This document shows, in pieces, positions 25,826 to 33,195 of a stretch of DNA of 64,000 nt. The stretch is taken from assembly GCF_004327285.1 (NCBI RefSeq), contig NZ_QJUI01000005.1, positions 124,001-188,000 of the forward strand, read 5' to 3'. The notes under the pieces are model-generated. The model saw only the letters and a list, made by a program, of their open reading frames with translations, had not been told where the DNA came from and ran no database searches. The DNA comes from Phytopseudomonas daroniae (GTDB lineage Bacteria > Pseudomonadota > Gammaproteobacteria > Pseudomonadales > Pseudomonadaceae). Numbering within the stretch: the stretch's first letter is position 1; every line of letters starts with the position of its first letter. A program made the position numbers and the translations under genes.

Positions 25826-26602
25826 ATGTCGACAGTGCAGTTCTTCAGAACCTTCCTCTTCTATCTGTTGCTGTCTTCCAGCTCGTGCATCTGGTGCATC
25901 ATCAGTATGTTCGTCGCCCCCTTCCTGCCATTCCGCGCACGTTATCGTTTCGTGGTGCAGAACTGGTGCCGCTGCGCCGTGTGGCTGGCCAAGGTGGTCG
26001 CTGGCATTCGCTACGAGATCAAAGGTCAGGAAAACATCCCCGATCAGCCCTGCGTGATTCTCGCCAAACACCAGAGCACCTGGGAAACCTTCTTCCTCTG
26101 CGCCTACTTCGAGCCGCTGAGCCAGGTGGTCAAACGCGAGTTGCTGTACGTGCCGTTCTTCGGCTGGGCGATGGCCATGCTCAAGCCTATCGCCATCGAC
26201 CGCAGCAACCCCAAGGCGGCGCTCAAGCAGCTCGCCAGCCAGGGTCGCACCCGCCTGGAGCAGGGTGCCTGGGTACTGGTTTTCCCGGAAGGCACACGCA
26301 TTCCCGACGGTCAGATCGGCAAGTTTTCACGCGGTGGTACGGCGCTGGCAGTGAACAGCAAGCTGCCGGTGCTACCGGTCGCGCACAACGCCGGGCAGTT
26401 CTGGCCGAAGGAAGGCTGGGGCAAGAAACCCGGTACCGTGCAGGTGGTATTCGGCCCGCCGTTGTTTGCCGAAGGCGAAGGACCACGGGCGATCGCCAAC
26501 CTCAACGACCGTGCCTTCGCATGGGTCAGCCAGGCGCAGTGCGAGATTGGCGCGCTCGATCCACAGAGCAAGGCGGTGGAGACAGCCAACGATCTCGCCT
26601 GA
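25826..26602 (+). CDS. lptA: 1-acyl-sn-glycerol-3-phosphate acyltransferase (PlsC family)
   Basis: 258-residue membrane acyltransferase matching P. aeruginosa LptA (PA0005, about 257 residues). An N-terminal TM helix (FLFYLLLSSSSCIWCIISMFV) is followed by the catalytic KHQSTWETFF (HxxxxE variant of NHxxxxD) and by FPEGTRIPDG. It esterifies lysophosphatidate to phosphatidate at the inner membrane. The frame opens at 25787, but MSTVQFF at 25826 aligns with the known start. The ribosome binding site is weak. The name lptA here means the PlsC-like gene, not the LPS transport protein. Confidence 0.85.
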   Translation: MSTVQFFRTFLFYLLLSSSSCIWCIISMFVAPFLPFRARYRFVVQNWCRCAVWLAKVVAGIRYEIKGQENIPDQPCVILAKHQSTWETFFLCAYFEPLSQVVKRELLYVPFFGWAMAMLKPIAIDRSNPKAALKQLASQGRTRLEQGAWVLVFPEGTRIPDGQIGKFSRGGTALAVNSKLPVLPVAHNAGQFWPKEGWGKKPGTVQVVFGPPLFAEGEGPRAIANLNDRAFAWVSQAQCEIGALDPQSKAVETANDLA

Positions 26603-26830
26603 GCAGAGACGATCTGTGGATAACCTGTTGAGAACTTTATTTTTAAAGTGAATTTCACGCTTCAAGCTACTGATAATCATGGATTTTTATCGGTACCTAA
26701 AATGTAGATAAATTGGGAATAAGTTTTCAGCAGCAACATGACAGCGTTCACGTCGGCGTATCGCTTAGCGGGTATTCAACCGGCTAAGCTGACGACCGAC
26801 AGAGAACCATGACGAAACGGAGTTCGTACG
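26603..26830. other. AT-rich intergenic region with a DnaA box, upstream of the lipid operon
   Basis: The 228-bp gap is visibly richer in A+T than its neighbours (TTTATTTTTAAAG, ATGGATTTTTATCGGTACC). A perfect DnaA box, TGTGGATAA, is at 26615-26623. It should contain the promoter of the six-gene lipid operon. A palindrome-like pair ...GCTTAGCGGG / CCGGCTAAGC is at 26763-26790. No ORF was found. Confidence 0.6.
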
Positions 26831-27451
26831 ATGCTTTCGATTTACCAGCTCAAACCCCGCTTCCAGGATCTGCTGCGCCCGCTGGTGCAGCGTCTCTTCG
26901 ATCGTGGCGTGACCGCCAATCAGGTCACCCTGGGCGCCGCCATCGTGTCGGTGCTGATCGGCCTGCTTCTCGCCGTCTTCCCCGACCACCTCTGGCTGTT
27001 CGCGCTGATTCCGCTGTGGATGCTGCTGCGCATGGCACTCAATGCGGTGGACGGCATGCTCGCCCGGGAATTCGGCCAGCAATCCACGCTCGGCGCCTAC
27101 CTCAACGAACTCTGCGACGTGATCGCCGATGCCGCGTTGTTTCTACCCTTCGCGCTGCTGCCCGAGGTTTCCCCGGTATTGGTGGTGCTGCTGGTGATTG
27201 GCGCACTGATCAGCGAATACGCTGGGGTGATGGGGCCGATGGTTGGCGCCTCACGCCGCTACGACGGCCCGATGGGCAAAAGCGACCGCGCCTTCTGTTT
27301 TGGCGTGCTCGGCGCCGGTGTGGCCAGTGGCTTGCTGCCGCTGACCTGGATCGACCCGGTTCTCGCGGTAATTGCCGCGCTGTTGCTGTATACGCTGTTC
27401 AACCGCGTACGCCAGGGTCTGGCGCAAGCGGCTTCCTCCAACGTGGAATAG
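26831..27451 (+). CDS. CDP-alcohol phosphatidyltransferase family protein (YnbA-like)
   Basis: 206-residue membrane protein with about six helices, similar to E. coli YnbA. It should transfer a phosphatidyl group from CDP-diacylglycerol to an unknown alcohol. The family motif DxxDGxxARxxxxxxxxGxxxDxxxD is present only as NAVDGMLARE...GAYLNELCD: the first and third Asp are Asn (N71, N92), while D74 and D96 are kept. As I recall E. coli YnbA, it has the same Asn residues, so this seems to mark a subfamily rather than decay. First gene of an operon with 10 bp to the next gene. The acceptor alcohol cannot be deduced. Confidence 0.78.
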   Translation: MLSIYQLKPRFQDLLRPLVQRLFDRGVTANQVTLGAAIVSVLIGLLLAVFPDHLWLFALIPLWMLLRMALNAVDGMLAREFGQQSTLGAYLNELCDVIADAALFLPFALLPEVSPVLVVLLVIGALISEYAGVMGPMVGASRRYDGPMGKSDRAFCFGVLGAGVASGLLPLTWIDPVLAVIAALLLYTLFNRVRQGLAQAASSNVE

Positions 27452-27461
27452 GGACGCTCCG

Positions 27462-29219
27462 ATGACAGAAGCCCGCTCGAACACCTTCACGACTCACGAC
27501 GGCGTCAGCCTGTTCTACCGTCACTGGCCCGCTGCCGATACGCAACCGAACGAACCACGCCGCGCCATCGTCATGTTCCACCGCGGCCACGAGCACGGCG
27601 GGCGCATGGCCCACCTGGTCAAAGAGCTGGGCCTGCAAGGCTTCGACTTCTTCGCCTGGGACGCCCGCGGCCACGGTGAATCACCGGGCGAACGGGGCGA
27701 CAGCCCAAGCTTCGCCACCAGCGTGCGCGACGTGCAGACCTTTATCGATCACATCGCCGCCACCCACGGCATCGCCAGCGAAGACATGGTGGTGCTGGCA
27801 CAAAGTGTCGGTGCGGTGATCATCTCCACCTGGGCCCACGACTACGCTCCGAAGATCCGCGCCCTGGTGCTCGCCTCGCCAGCCTTCAAGGTCAAACTGT
27901 ACGTACCCTTCGCTCGTTCGGGGCTGAAGCTGATGCGCACCTGGCGCGGCAACTTCTTCGTCAACAGCTACGTGAAGGCCAAGTACCTCAGCCACGACCC
28001 GCAGCGCATCGCTTCTTTCGAACAGGATCCGCTGATCAGCCGACCGATCTCGGTGAACATGCTGCTGGGTTTGTACGACGCCGCCGAGCGTGTCGTCGCT
28101 GACGCCCAGGCCATCCAGATTCCTACCCAGTTGCTGATCTCCGGCAGCGATTTCGTGGTGCACCGCAAACCCCAGGAGCAGTTCTTCAAGCGCCTGAGCA
28201 GCCCACACAAAGAACAGCACATCCTGCCAGGGTTCTTCCACGACACCTTGGGTGAGCGCGACCGCGCCCATGCCCTGACGCGCATTCGTCGCTTCGTGCT
28301 GAAGGTCTTCGAAGAGCCACTGCAACGCCAGCCCCTGCTCGATGCCGACCGCCTCGGCTGGAGCTGCGCCGAGGCCGAGGAGCTGGCCGCGCCACTGCCG
28401 AAGAACTCGCCACGGGATATCTATTGGCGCGCCACCCGCGCCGGACTGAAGCTCGGCAGCGGACTGGCCGCAGGTGTGAAGCTGGGCTTCGATACCGGCT
28501 TCGATTCCGGCAGTACCCTGGATTACGTGTACCGCAACACCCCGACCGGCACCTCGCCGCTGGGCCGACTGATCGACCGCAACTACCTCGATTCCATCGG
28601 CTGGCGTGGTATTCGCCAGCGCAAGGTGCACGCAGAGGAACTGCTGCGCCTAGCCATGAGCAAATTGCGTGAGCAGAGCCGCGAAGTGCGCATCGTCGAT
28701 ATCGCCGCCGGTCACGGCCGCTACATCCTCGAAGCGCTGGAGCAGGGCAGCGAGAAACCCGACTCGATCCTGCTACGCGATTACAGCGACATCAATGTGC
28801 GCGATGGAGCGGCGCTGATCGAACAGAAGGGCCTGGGCAGCATCGCCCGCTTCGTCAAGGGCGATGCCTTCGACAGGGCTGATCTGGCGGCGCTGGATCC
28901 CAAGCCGACCCTGGCAGTGGTCTCCGGCCTCTACGAGCTGTTTGGCAGCAACGCCATGGTCGGCGATTCCCTGGCCGGTCTGGCGGCTGCCGTGGAAGAG
29001 GGCGGTTACCTGATTTACACCGGCCAGCCCTGGCACCCGCAGCTGGAGCTGATCGCCCGTGCGCTGACCAGCCACCGCGACGGCCAGGCCTGGGTGATGC
29101 GTCGTCGCAGCCAGGCGGAAATGGATCAGTTGGTGGAGGCTGCCGGCTTTCGCAAGCTGACCCAGCGCATCGATGAGTGGGGCATTTTCAGCGTGTCCCT
29201 GGCCCAGCGGGTGTCCTGA
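27462..29219 (+). CDS. Fused alpha/beta hydrolase - class I SAM methyltransferase (YnbC-like)
   Basis: 585-residue two-domain protein. Residues ~1-300 are a monoacylglycerol-lipase-like alpha/beta hydrolase (WDARGHGESPG, nucleophile in LAQSVGAV, S115, and a late ILPGFFHDTLGE with the catalytic His). Residues ~380-585 are a methyltransferase with SAM motif I VRIVDIAAGHGRYIL (about 408-422), LLRDYSDINVRDG and VVSGLYELF. E. coli YnbC has the same fusion. It could deacylate and methylate the lipid made by the operon. ATG 27462 has AGGGA upstream; its stop codon overlaps the next start (TGATG). Confidence 0.8.
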   Translation: MTEARSNTFTTHDGVSLFYRHWPAADTQPNEPRRAIVMFHRGHEHGGRMAHLVKELGLQGFDFFAWDARGHGESPGERGDSPSFATSVRDVQTFIDHIAATHGIASEDMVVLAQSVGAVIISTWAHDYAPKIRALVLASPAFKVKLYVPFARSGLKLMRTWRGNFFVNSYVKAKYLSHDPQRIASFEQDPLISRPISVNMLLGLYDAAERVVADAQAIQIPTQLLISGSDFVVHRKPQEQFFKRLSSPHKEQHILPGFFHDTLGERDRAHALTRIRRFVLKVFEEPLQRQPLLDADRLGWSCAEAEELAAPLPKNSPRDIYWRATRAGLKLGSGLAAGVKLGFDTGFDSGSTLDYVYRNTPTGTSPLGRLIDRNYLDSIGWRGIRQRKVHAEELLRLAMSKLREQSREVRIVDIAAGHGRYILEALEQGSEKPDSILLRDYSDINVRDGAALIEQKGLGSIARFVKGDAFDRADLAALDPKPTLAVVSGLYELFGSNAMVGDSLAGLAAAVEEGGYLIYTGQPWHPQLELIARALTSHRDGQAWVMRRRSQAEMDQLVEAAGFRKLTQRIDEWGIFSVSLAQRVS

Positions 29220-30568
29220 TGACGCCCGCCGCGGTCATCCGGGAAACCGGGTTATGGAAGCGCGGCGTACTCTGGCTGTTGCTACTCGCGCCACTGTTCT
29301 TCGGCACCTACGGCTTCGCCAACTGGTTCACCGGCCAGCGCGATGACGTCGGTAGCCTGGTGTTCGCCTGGGAGCAGCAGATTCCGCTGTGGCCCTGGAC
29401 AATCATTCCCTATTGGTCGATCGACCTGCTCTACGGCCTGTCCTTCCTGTTGCCCGCCACCCGTGGCGAGATGGATCGTCACGGCCTGCGCCTGGTCACG
29501 GCACAAGTGATCTGCATCGCCTGCTTCCTGCTCTGGCCACTGCGGTTCACCTTCGACCGCCCGGCTCTGGATGGTCTGTTCGGGCTGATGTTCGATGTGC
29601 TGATGGGCTTCGACAAACCCTTCAACCAGGCGCCTTCACTGCATATCACGCTGTTGGTTGTGCTGTGGGCCTGCTTCGCGCATTACGCGGCCGGACTGTG
29701 GAGGGTGGTATTGCACGTCTGGTTCTTCCTGATCGGACTTTCGGTACTGACCACCTGGCAGCATCATTTCATCGACGTGCCGACCGGTATGCTCGCCGGC
29801 TTCTTCTGCCTGTGGTTGTGGCCCAGCGAAGGGCGCAGCCCGTTGTTCGCCTGGCGTCTGGCGCGCGACCCACAGCGCTGGCGGCTGGCTTTGCGTTACG
29901 GCTTCGGCGCGGCTCTGTGCAGTGCGCTGGCGATCCACTTCGGCGGCTTCGCCCTGTGGTTGCTGTGGCCGGCATTGTCGCTGCTGATGGTGGCGCTGAA
30001 TTACGCGTTGTTCGACGCCCAGGGCTTTCAGAAGCGCGCCGATGGCCGCCTGAGCGCCGCCAGCAACTGGCTGTTGGCGCCCTATCTGGCTGCCGCCTGG
30101 ATCAATTCCCGGGCCTGGACGCGCAATCATCCGCTGCCCGATGAAGTAGCCGACGGCGTCTGGCTCGGCCGCATTCCTGCACGTGGAGAAGGGCAGGCCT
30201 TCGCGGCAATTGCCGACCTGTGTGCCGAGTTGCCCTGCCGCGTGGAAGGAAAGGTCTACCGTGAGCTGGCCAGCCTCGATCTGGTCGCACCCAGCACCGC
30301 GCATTGCCTGCAGGCCGCCGTGGCTATCGAAGATCTTCGCCAGCACGGGGCGGTACTGGTCTGCTGCGCACTGGGCTATTCACGCAGTGCCACCGCCATC
30401 GCAGCCTGGCTGCTGCACAGCGGCCGCTGCAGGAGCGTCGCAGAGGCCGTTTCGCTGCTTCGCCAGGCTCGCCCCCGGGTTGTACTGGGAAACGCCCATT
30501 TAGAGGTGCTGGAGGGCGTTCTGGCGCAACCCGCATCCACTCAGGGAGTCGCTCTGCATGGCCAGTGA
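29219..30568 (+). CDS. Fused PAP2-type phosphatase - dual-specificity phosphatase (YnbD-like)
   Basis: 449-residue polytopic protein. The N-terminal two thirds has several TM helices and PAP2-like elements (KPFNQAPSLHITL, S140-H142, and HHFIDVPTGMLAG), and the C-terminal ~150 residues are a dual-specificity/tyrosine phosphatase domain with the P-loop CALGYSRSAT (C383, R389: CX5R). The architecture matches E. coli YnbD. It could dephosphorylate a lipid phosphate intermediate such as a phosphatidylglycerophosphate-like compound, as PTPMT1 does in mitochondria; that is inference. It overlaps the neighbours on both sides. Confidence 0.8.
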   Translation: MTPAAVIRETGLWKRGVLWLLLLAPLFFGTYGFANWFTGQRDDVGSLVFAWEQQIPLWPWTIIPYWSIDLLYGLSFLLPATRGEMDRHGLRLVTAQVICIACFLLWPLRFTFDRPALDGLFGLMFDVLMGFDKPFNQAPSLHITLLVVLWACFAHYAAGLWRVVLHVWFFLIGLSVLTTWQHHFIDVPTGMLAGFFCLWLWPSEGRSPLFAWRLARDPQRWRLALRYGFGAALCSALAIHFGGFALWLLWPALSLLMVALNYALFDAQGFQKRADGRLSAASNWLLAPYLAAAWINSRAWTRNHPLPDEVADGVWLGRIPARGEGQAFAAIADLCAELPCRVEGKVYRELASLDLVAPSTAHCLQAAVAIEDLRQHGAVLVCCALGYSRSATAIAAWLLHSGRCRSVAEAVSLLRQARPRVVLGNAHLEVLEGVLAQPASTQGVALHGQ

Positions 30569-31016
30569 AATGCAGCTACAACTGGTCGCCGGCCTGTTAA
30601 GGCGCGGCAAGTCCCTCGACCGCCTATCCAGCGGCTTGAGCCTGCTGGCTCTGATCATCGGCCTGGGGCCTTTGCTCGGCTTCATGGCGCTCACGACCGG
30701 AGGCGCTGTTTGCGTCGCGCTGCTGATCTGCGGCCTGCTGCAAAAGTACTACGCCCTGCGCGTGGCACTGGATGCCGAGCTATTCGCCAGCCTGGCCGCG
30801 GCACCTGAACAGCTCGACAGGCGCACAGCCGAACTCGACCAGGCATTGCTCCTGATCGGCCATAAGGCCAATCAAGGCTCACGCTCCTGGGAACAACGCA
30901 GCCAGGGCGCGTTGCGCCTGCTGCGTCTGCAGACCCTGTGGCTCGGTCTGCAACTGCTCATCGCCCTGGCGGCTATCGTGCTGATGCCCTGGCTTTCACA
31001 CATTCGATTCGGATAA
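30558..31016 (+). CDS. Small membrane protein of unknown function in the lipid operon
   Basis: 152-residue protein not recognised as a family. It has two hydrophobic segments near the N-terminus (LSLLALIIGLGPLLGFMALTTGGAVCVALLICGLL) and one at the C-terminus (LWLGLQLLIALAAIVLMPWL), with a polar, charged middle (AELDQALLLIGHKANQGSRSWEQRSQ). It overlaps the upstream gene by 11 bp and precedes the acyltransferase by 10 bp, so it is an integral operon member. It could be a scaffold or regulatory subunit of the membrane enzymes. Confidence 0.8.
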   Translation: MASEMQLQLVAGLLRRGKSLDRLSSGLSLLALIIGLGPLLGFMALTTGGAVCVALLICGLLQKYYALRVALDAELFASLAAAPEQLDRRTAELDQALLLIGHKANQGSRSWEQRSQGALRLLRLQTLWLGLQLLIALAAIVLMPWLSHIRFG

Positions 31017-31026
31017 GGAACTGTCC

Positions 31027-31647
31027 ATGCTTGCTTCCCTGGTCGCCTTTCTCATTACCTCCGGTGCGCGCTTGCTCACCGGTGCCCGTGCCCTCTGGCT
31101 AGGCAGCACCGCGCAACCGGTGCAGCGCATCTACTACGCCAACCACAGCAGCCACGGCGACTTCGTGCTGCTCTGGGCGTCGCTCCCCGCCGAACTGCGC
31201 AAACGCACCCGTCCGGTAGCTGGCTCGGATTACTGGATGAAGGGCACCCTGCGCAGCTTCCTGATCCAGCGCGTATTCAATGGCGTGCTGGTCGACCGCC
31301 AACGCAGCGATCCGAGCAGCAATCCCCTGCAGGCGATGCTCGATGCCCTGGAACAGGGCGACTCGCTGATCGTCTTTCCCGAAGGCACCCGCAACCTGGA
31401 GGAGGGCTTGCTGCCGTTCAAGAGCGGCCTTTACCACCTGGCCAAGACGCGGCCGGACGTCGAGGTGATCCCGGTGTGGATCGCCAACCTCAACCGGGTG
31501 ATGCCCAAGGGCCGAGCCTTGCCGTTACCGTTGCTGTGCACCCTGAATTTCGGCGCGCCGCTGGGCATGGGCGAGGAGGAGGGCAAAGAGGCCTTCCTGG
31601 AACGCGCCCGCGACGCCCTGCTGGCCCTGGCTCCCGAGGAGGTTTGA
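31027..31647 (+). CDS. PlsC-type lysophospholipid acyltransferase in the lipid operon
   Basis: 206-residue acyltransferase, shorter than typical PlsC. The catalytic motif is YYANHSSHGDFVLL (H40, D45), and the acceptor-binding motif is VFPEGTRN (about 117-124). It would re-acylate a lysolipid, perhaps one produced by the hydrolase domain of the neighbouring fusion. It is the second acyltransferase of this type within 6 kb (the first is lptA), which argues for a substrate other than the common phosphatidate precursor. Confidence 0.82.
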   Translation: MLASLVAFLITSGARLLTGARALWLGSTAQPVQRIYYANHSSHGDFVLLWASLPAELRKRTRPVAGSDYWMKGTLRSFLIQRVFNGVLVDRQRSDPSSNPLQAMLDALEQGDSLIVFPEGTRNLEEGLLPFKSGLYHLAKTRPDVEVIPVWIANLNRVMPKGRALPLPLLCTLNFGAPLGMGEEEGKEAFLERARDALLALAPEEV

Positions 31648-31648
31648 G

Positions 31649-32581
31649 ATGGATCGCAATACCTTGCTGTTGTTCGCCGGCATTGGCGGCATCCTGCTGC
31701 TGGCCAGCCTGATCGGCTGGTTGCTGAAACTGCGCGCCGGCCCTGGCCCGCACCCGGTCATCGACAACCTCAACGCACGCATCAATGCCTGGTGGGCGAT
31801 GGTGCTGGTGATCGGCTTCGCCTTTCTGTTCGGCTATATCGGCGTGGTGGTGCTGTTCTACTTCGTGTCGTTCTATGCCCTGCGCGAGTTCATGACCCTG
31901 ACCCCGACCCGGCGCAGCGACTACCCGGCACTGGTCGCCGCGTTCTACTTCGCGCTGCCGATGCAGTACCTGCTGATCGGCATCGGCTGGTACGGCCTGT
32001 TCGCCATCTTCATCCCGGTCTACCTGTTCCTGCTGCTGCCGATTCTGTCCTCCCTCGGTGGCGACACCACACGCTTCCTCGAACGGACGTCCAAGGTGCA
32101 GTGGGGGCTGATGATCGCCGTGTACTGCATCTCCAGCGTACCGGCTCTGCTGACCCTGGACATCGCCGGCTACGAGGGCCGCAACCTGCTGCTGATCGCC
32201 TGGCTGGTGATCGTCGTGCAGATCTCCGACGTGCTCCAGTACGTCTGCGGCAAGCTTGCAGGCAAACGCAAGATCGCCCCCAACCTGTCCCCGTCGAAGA
32301 CCGTGGAAGGCTTCTTCGGTGGCGTGGCACTGGCGACCCTGATCGGCGCCTCGCTGTACTGGATCACCCCGTTCGCCTTCTGGCAGGCCGGCCTGTTCGC
32401 CTTGCTGGTGTGCCTGCTCGGCTTCGCCGGCGGCCTGGTGATGTCGGCGATCAAGCGCGACCGCGGCGTGAAGGATTGGGGCCATATGATCGAAGGGCAC
32501 GGCGGCATGCTCGATCGCCTCGACTCGGTCTGCTTCGCCGCCCCGGTGTTCTTTCATATGGTGCGGTACTGGTGGGGGTGA
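31649..32581 (+). CDS. Phosphatidate cytidylyltransferase (CdsA family, YnbB-like)
   Basis: 310-residue integral membrane protein with about eight helices. The CdsA signature is VVQISDVLQYVCGKLAGKRKIAPNLSPSKTVEGFFGG (about 188-226), with the essential Ser-Pro-Ser-Lys. It makes CDP-diacylglycerol, the donor for the CDP-alcohol phosphatidyltransferase at the start of the operon. A housekeeping cdsA should exist elsewhere, so this is a dedicated copy, as YnbB in E. coli. One base separates it from the preceding gene. The downstream terminator is split by a MITE-like insertion. Confidence 0.85.
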   Translation: MDRNTLLLFAGIGGILLLASLIGWLLKLRAGPGPHPVIDNLNARINAWWAMVLVIGFAFLFGYIGVVVLFYFVSFYALREFMTLTPTRRSDYPALVAAFYFALPMQYLLIGIGWYGLFAIFIPVYLFLLLPILSSLGGDTTRFLERTSKVQWGLMIAVYCISSVPALLTLDIAGYEGRNLLLIAWLVIVVQISDVLQYVCGKLAGKRKIAPNLSPSKTVEGFFGGVALATLIGASLYWITPFAFWQAGLFALLVCLLGFAGGLVMSAIKRDRGVKDWGHMIEGHGGMLDRLDSVCFAAPVFFHMVRYWWG

Positions 32582-32614
32582 GCTCTCCAGCCAATCAGTA
32601 AATGACTGATTAAT

Positions 32615-32635
32615 AATAAAAAACCCGGCTAAAGG
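32615..32635 (+). terminator. Left half of an intrinsic terminator split by an insertion
   Basis: AATAAAAAACCCGGCTAAAGG ends at the insertion point; the other half, GGCCGGATTTTTT, resumes at 32830-32842. Joined, they give CCGGC-TAAAG-GCCGG followed by a T run, a normal terminator for the lipid operon. The long insert in the loop may leave it working poorly. Confidence 0.65.
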
Positions 32636-32823
32636 CTAATGCCAGTCAGTTAAGCATTGGGCCCGCAAACGGCGGTTTTCCCTGGCTCTGTGGGAGCCGC
32701 GCCCCTGCGTCGATTGGTGGCCATGACACGGTTTGTGGAAAGGCCACCATCGCATCGCGCCGAGGTCGACGCTCCTACACGAGCGGCAGTTTACCGCTAA
32801 AAACCTTATCTGATCGGCATTAG
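32636..32823. mobile_element. 188-bp MITE-like element with IS4-type ends and 8-bp target duplication
   Basis: The left end CTAATGCCAGTCAGTTAAG (32636-32654) and the right end CTTATCTGATCGGCATTAG (32805-32823) are inverted repeats matching at 16 of 19 positions. The element is flanked by direct repeats GCTAAAGG (32628-32635 and 32824-32831). There is no ORF; inside is a REP-like inverted pair (GTGGGAGCCGCGCCCC...GACGCTCCTACAC). The end sequence resembles the terminus of the IS4 remnant at 36085-36104 (CAGTCAGTTAAG(G)CATTG shared), which suggests mobilisation by that IS. Confidence 0.75.
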
Positions 32824-32830
32824 GCTAAAG

Positions 32831-32861
32831 GCCGGATTTTTTATGCACCGCCGAATGACAT
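32831..32861. repeat. 31-bp direct repeat flanking the mobile graveyard, left copy
   Basis: GCCGGATTTTTTATGCACCG followed by CCGAATGACAT matches 36111-36141 at 28 of 31 positions in the same orientation. The right copy contains the last base of gyrB and its 3' flank; the left copy is therefore a displaced piece of the gyrB 3' flank. Confidence 0.75.
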
Positions 32862-33195
32862 GTCGCCGGGGCGACAAAGATGTCATTCTGTTTGCCATAA
32901 AAATCAATGACCTAGGTTAGAAATGGGCACAATTATTGGCATGATTGAGCTACAAAAAATGGGCATTTTCTGTCGAAATGACCGCAATTAGTGTCATTTT
33001 CCGCAGCCCCCTGAAACGAGCCGCGTGCAGCACTACATTTCGGTAATATAACCTATGCGCTGGAGGCAGATCTCAAGCCACAGCCTGGATTGACAACCTG
33101 TCAATGCAACCCAGATTACGGCGAATCCATCGTGTAGGGAACAGCCGACTTCCAACTTCGACAGGCGGAAAGCTTGATGGCTGCCTGAGGACTCA
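32853..33195. other. AT-rich non-coding region with TGTCATT repeats
   Basis: It starts with a nested inverted repeat: GAATGACAT (32853-32861) pairs with ATGTCATTC (32880-32888), and GTCGCC with GGCGAC inside. More TGTCATT-type elements follow (CTGTCGAAATGACC at 32969, TGTCATTTTCC at 32994). The composition is far more A+T rich than neighbouring genes. No ORF is visible. The pattern could be a decayed transposon end. Confidence 0.5.

Noticed and set aside
32853..33010. Terminal repeats of a Tn5053/Tn402-like transposon
   Set aside because: TGTCATT-type repeats are reminiscent, but the match is only about ten bases and no tni gene is present; kept only as a non-coding region description.
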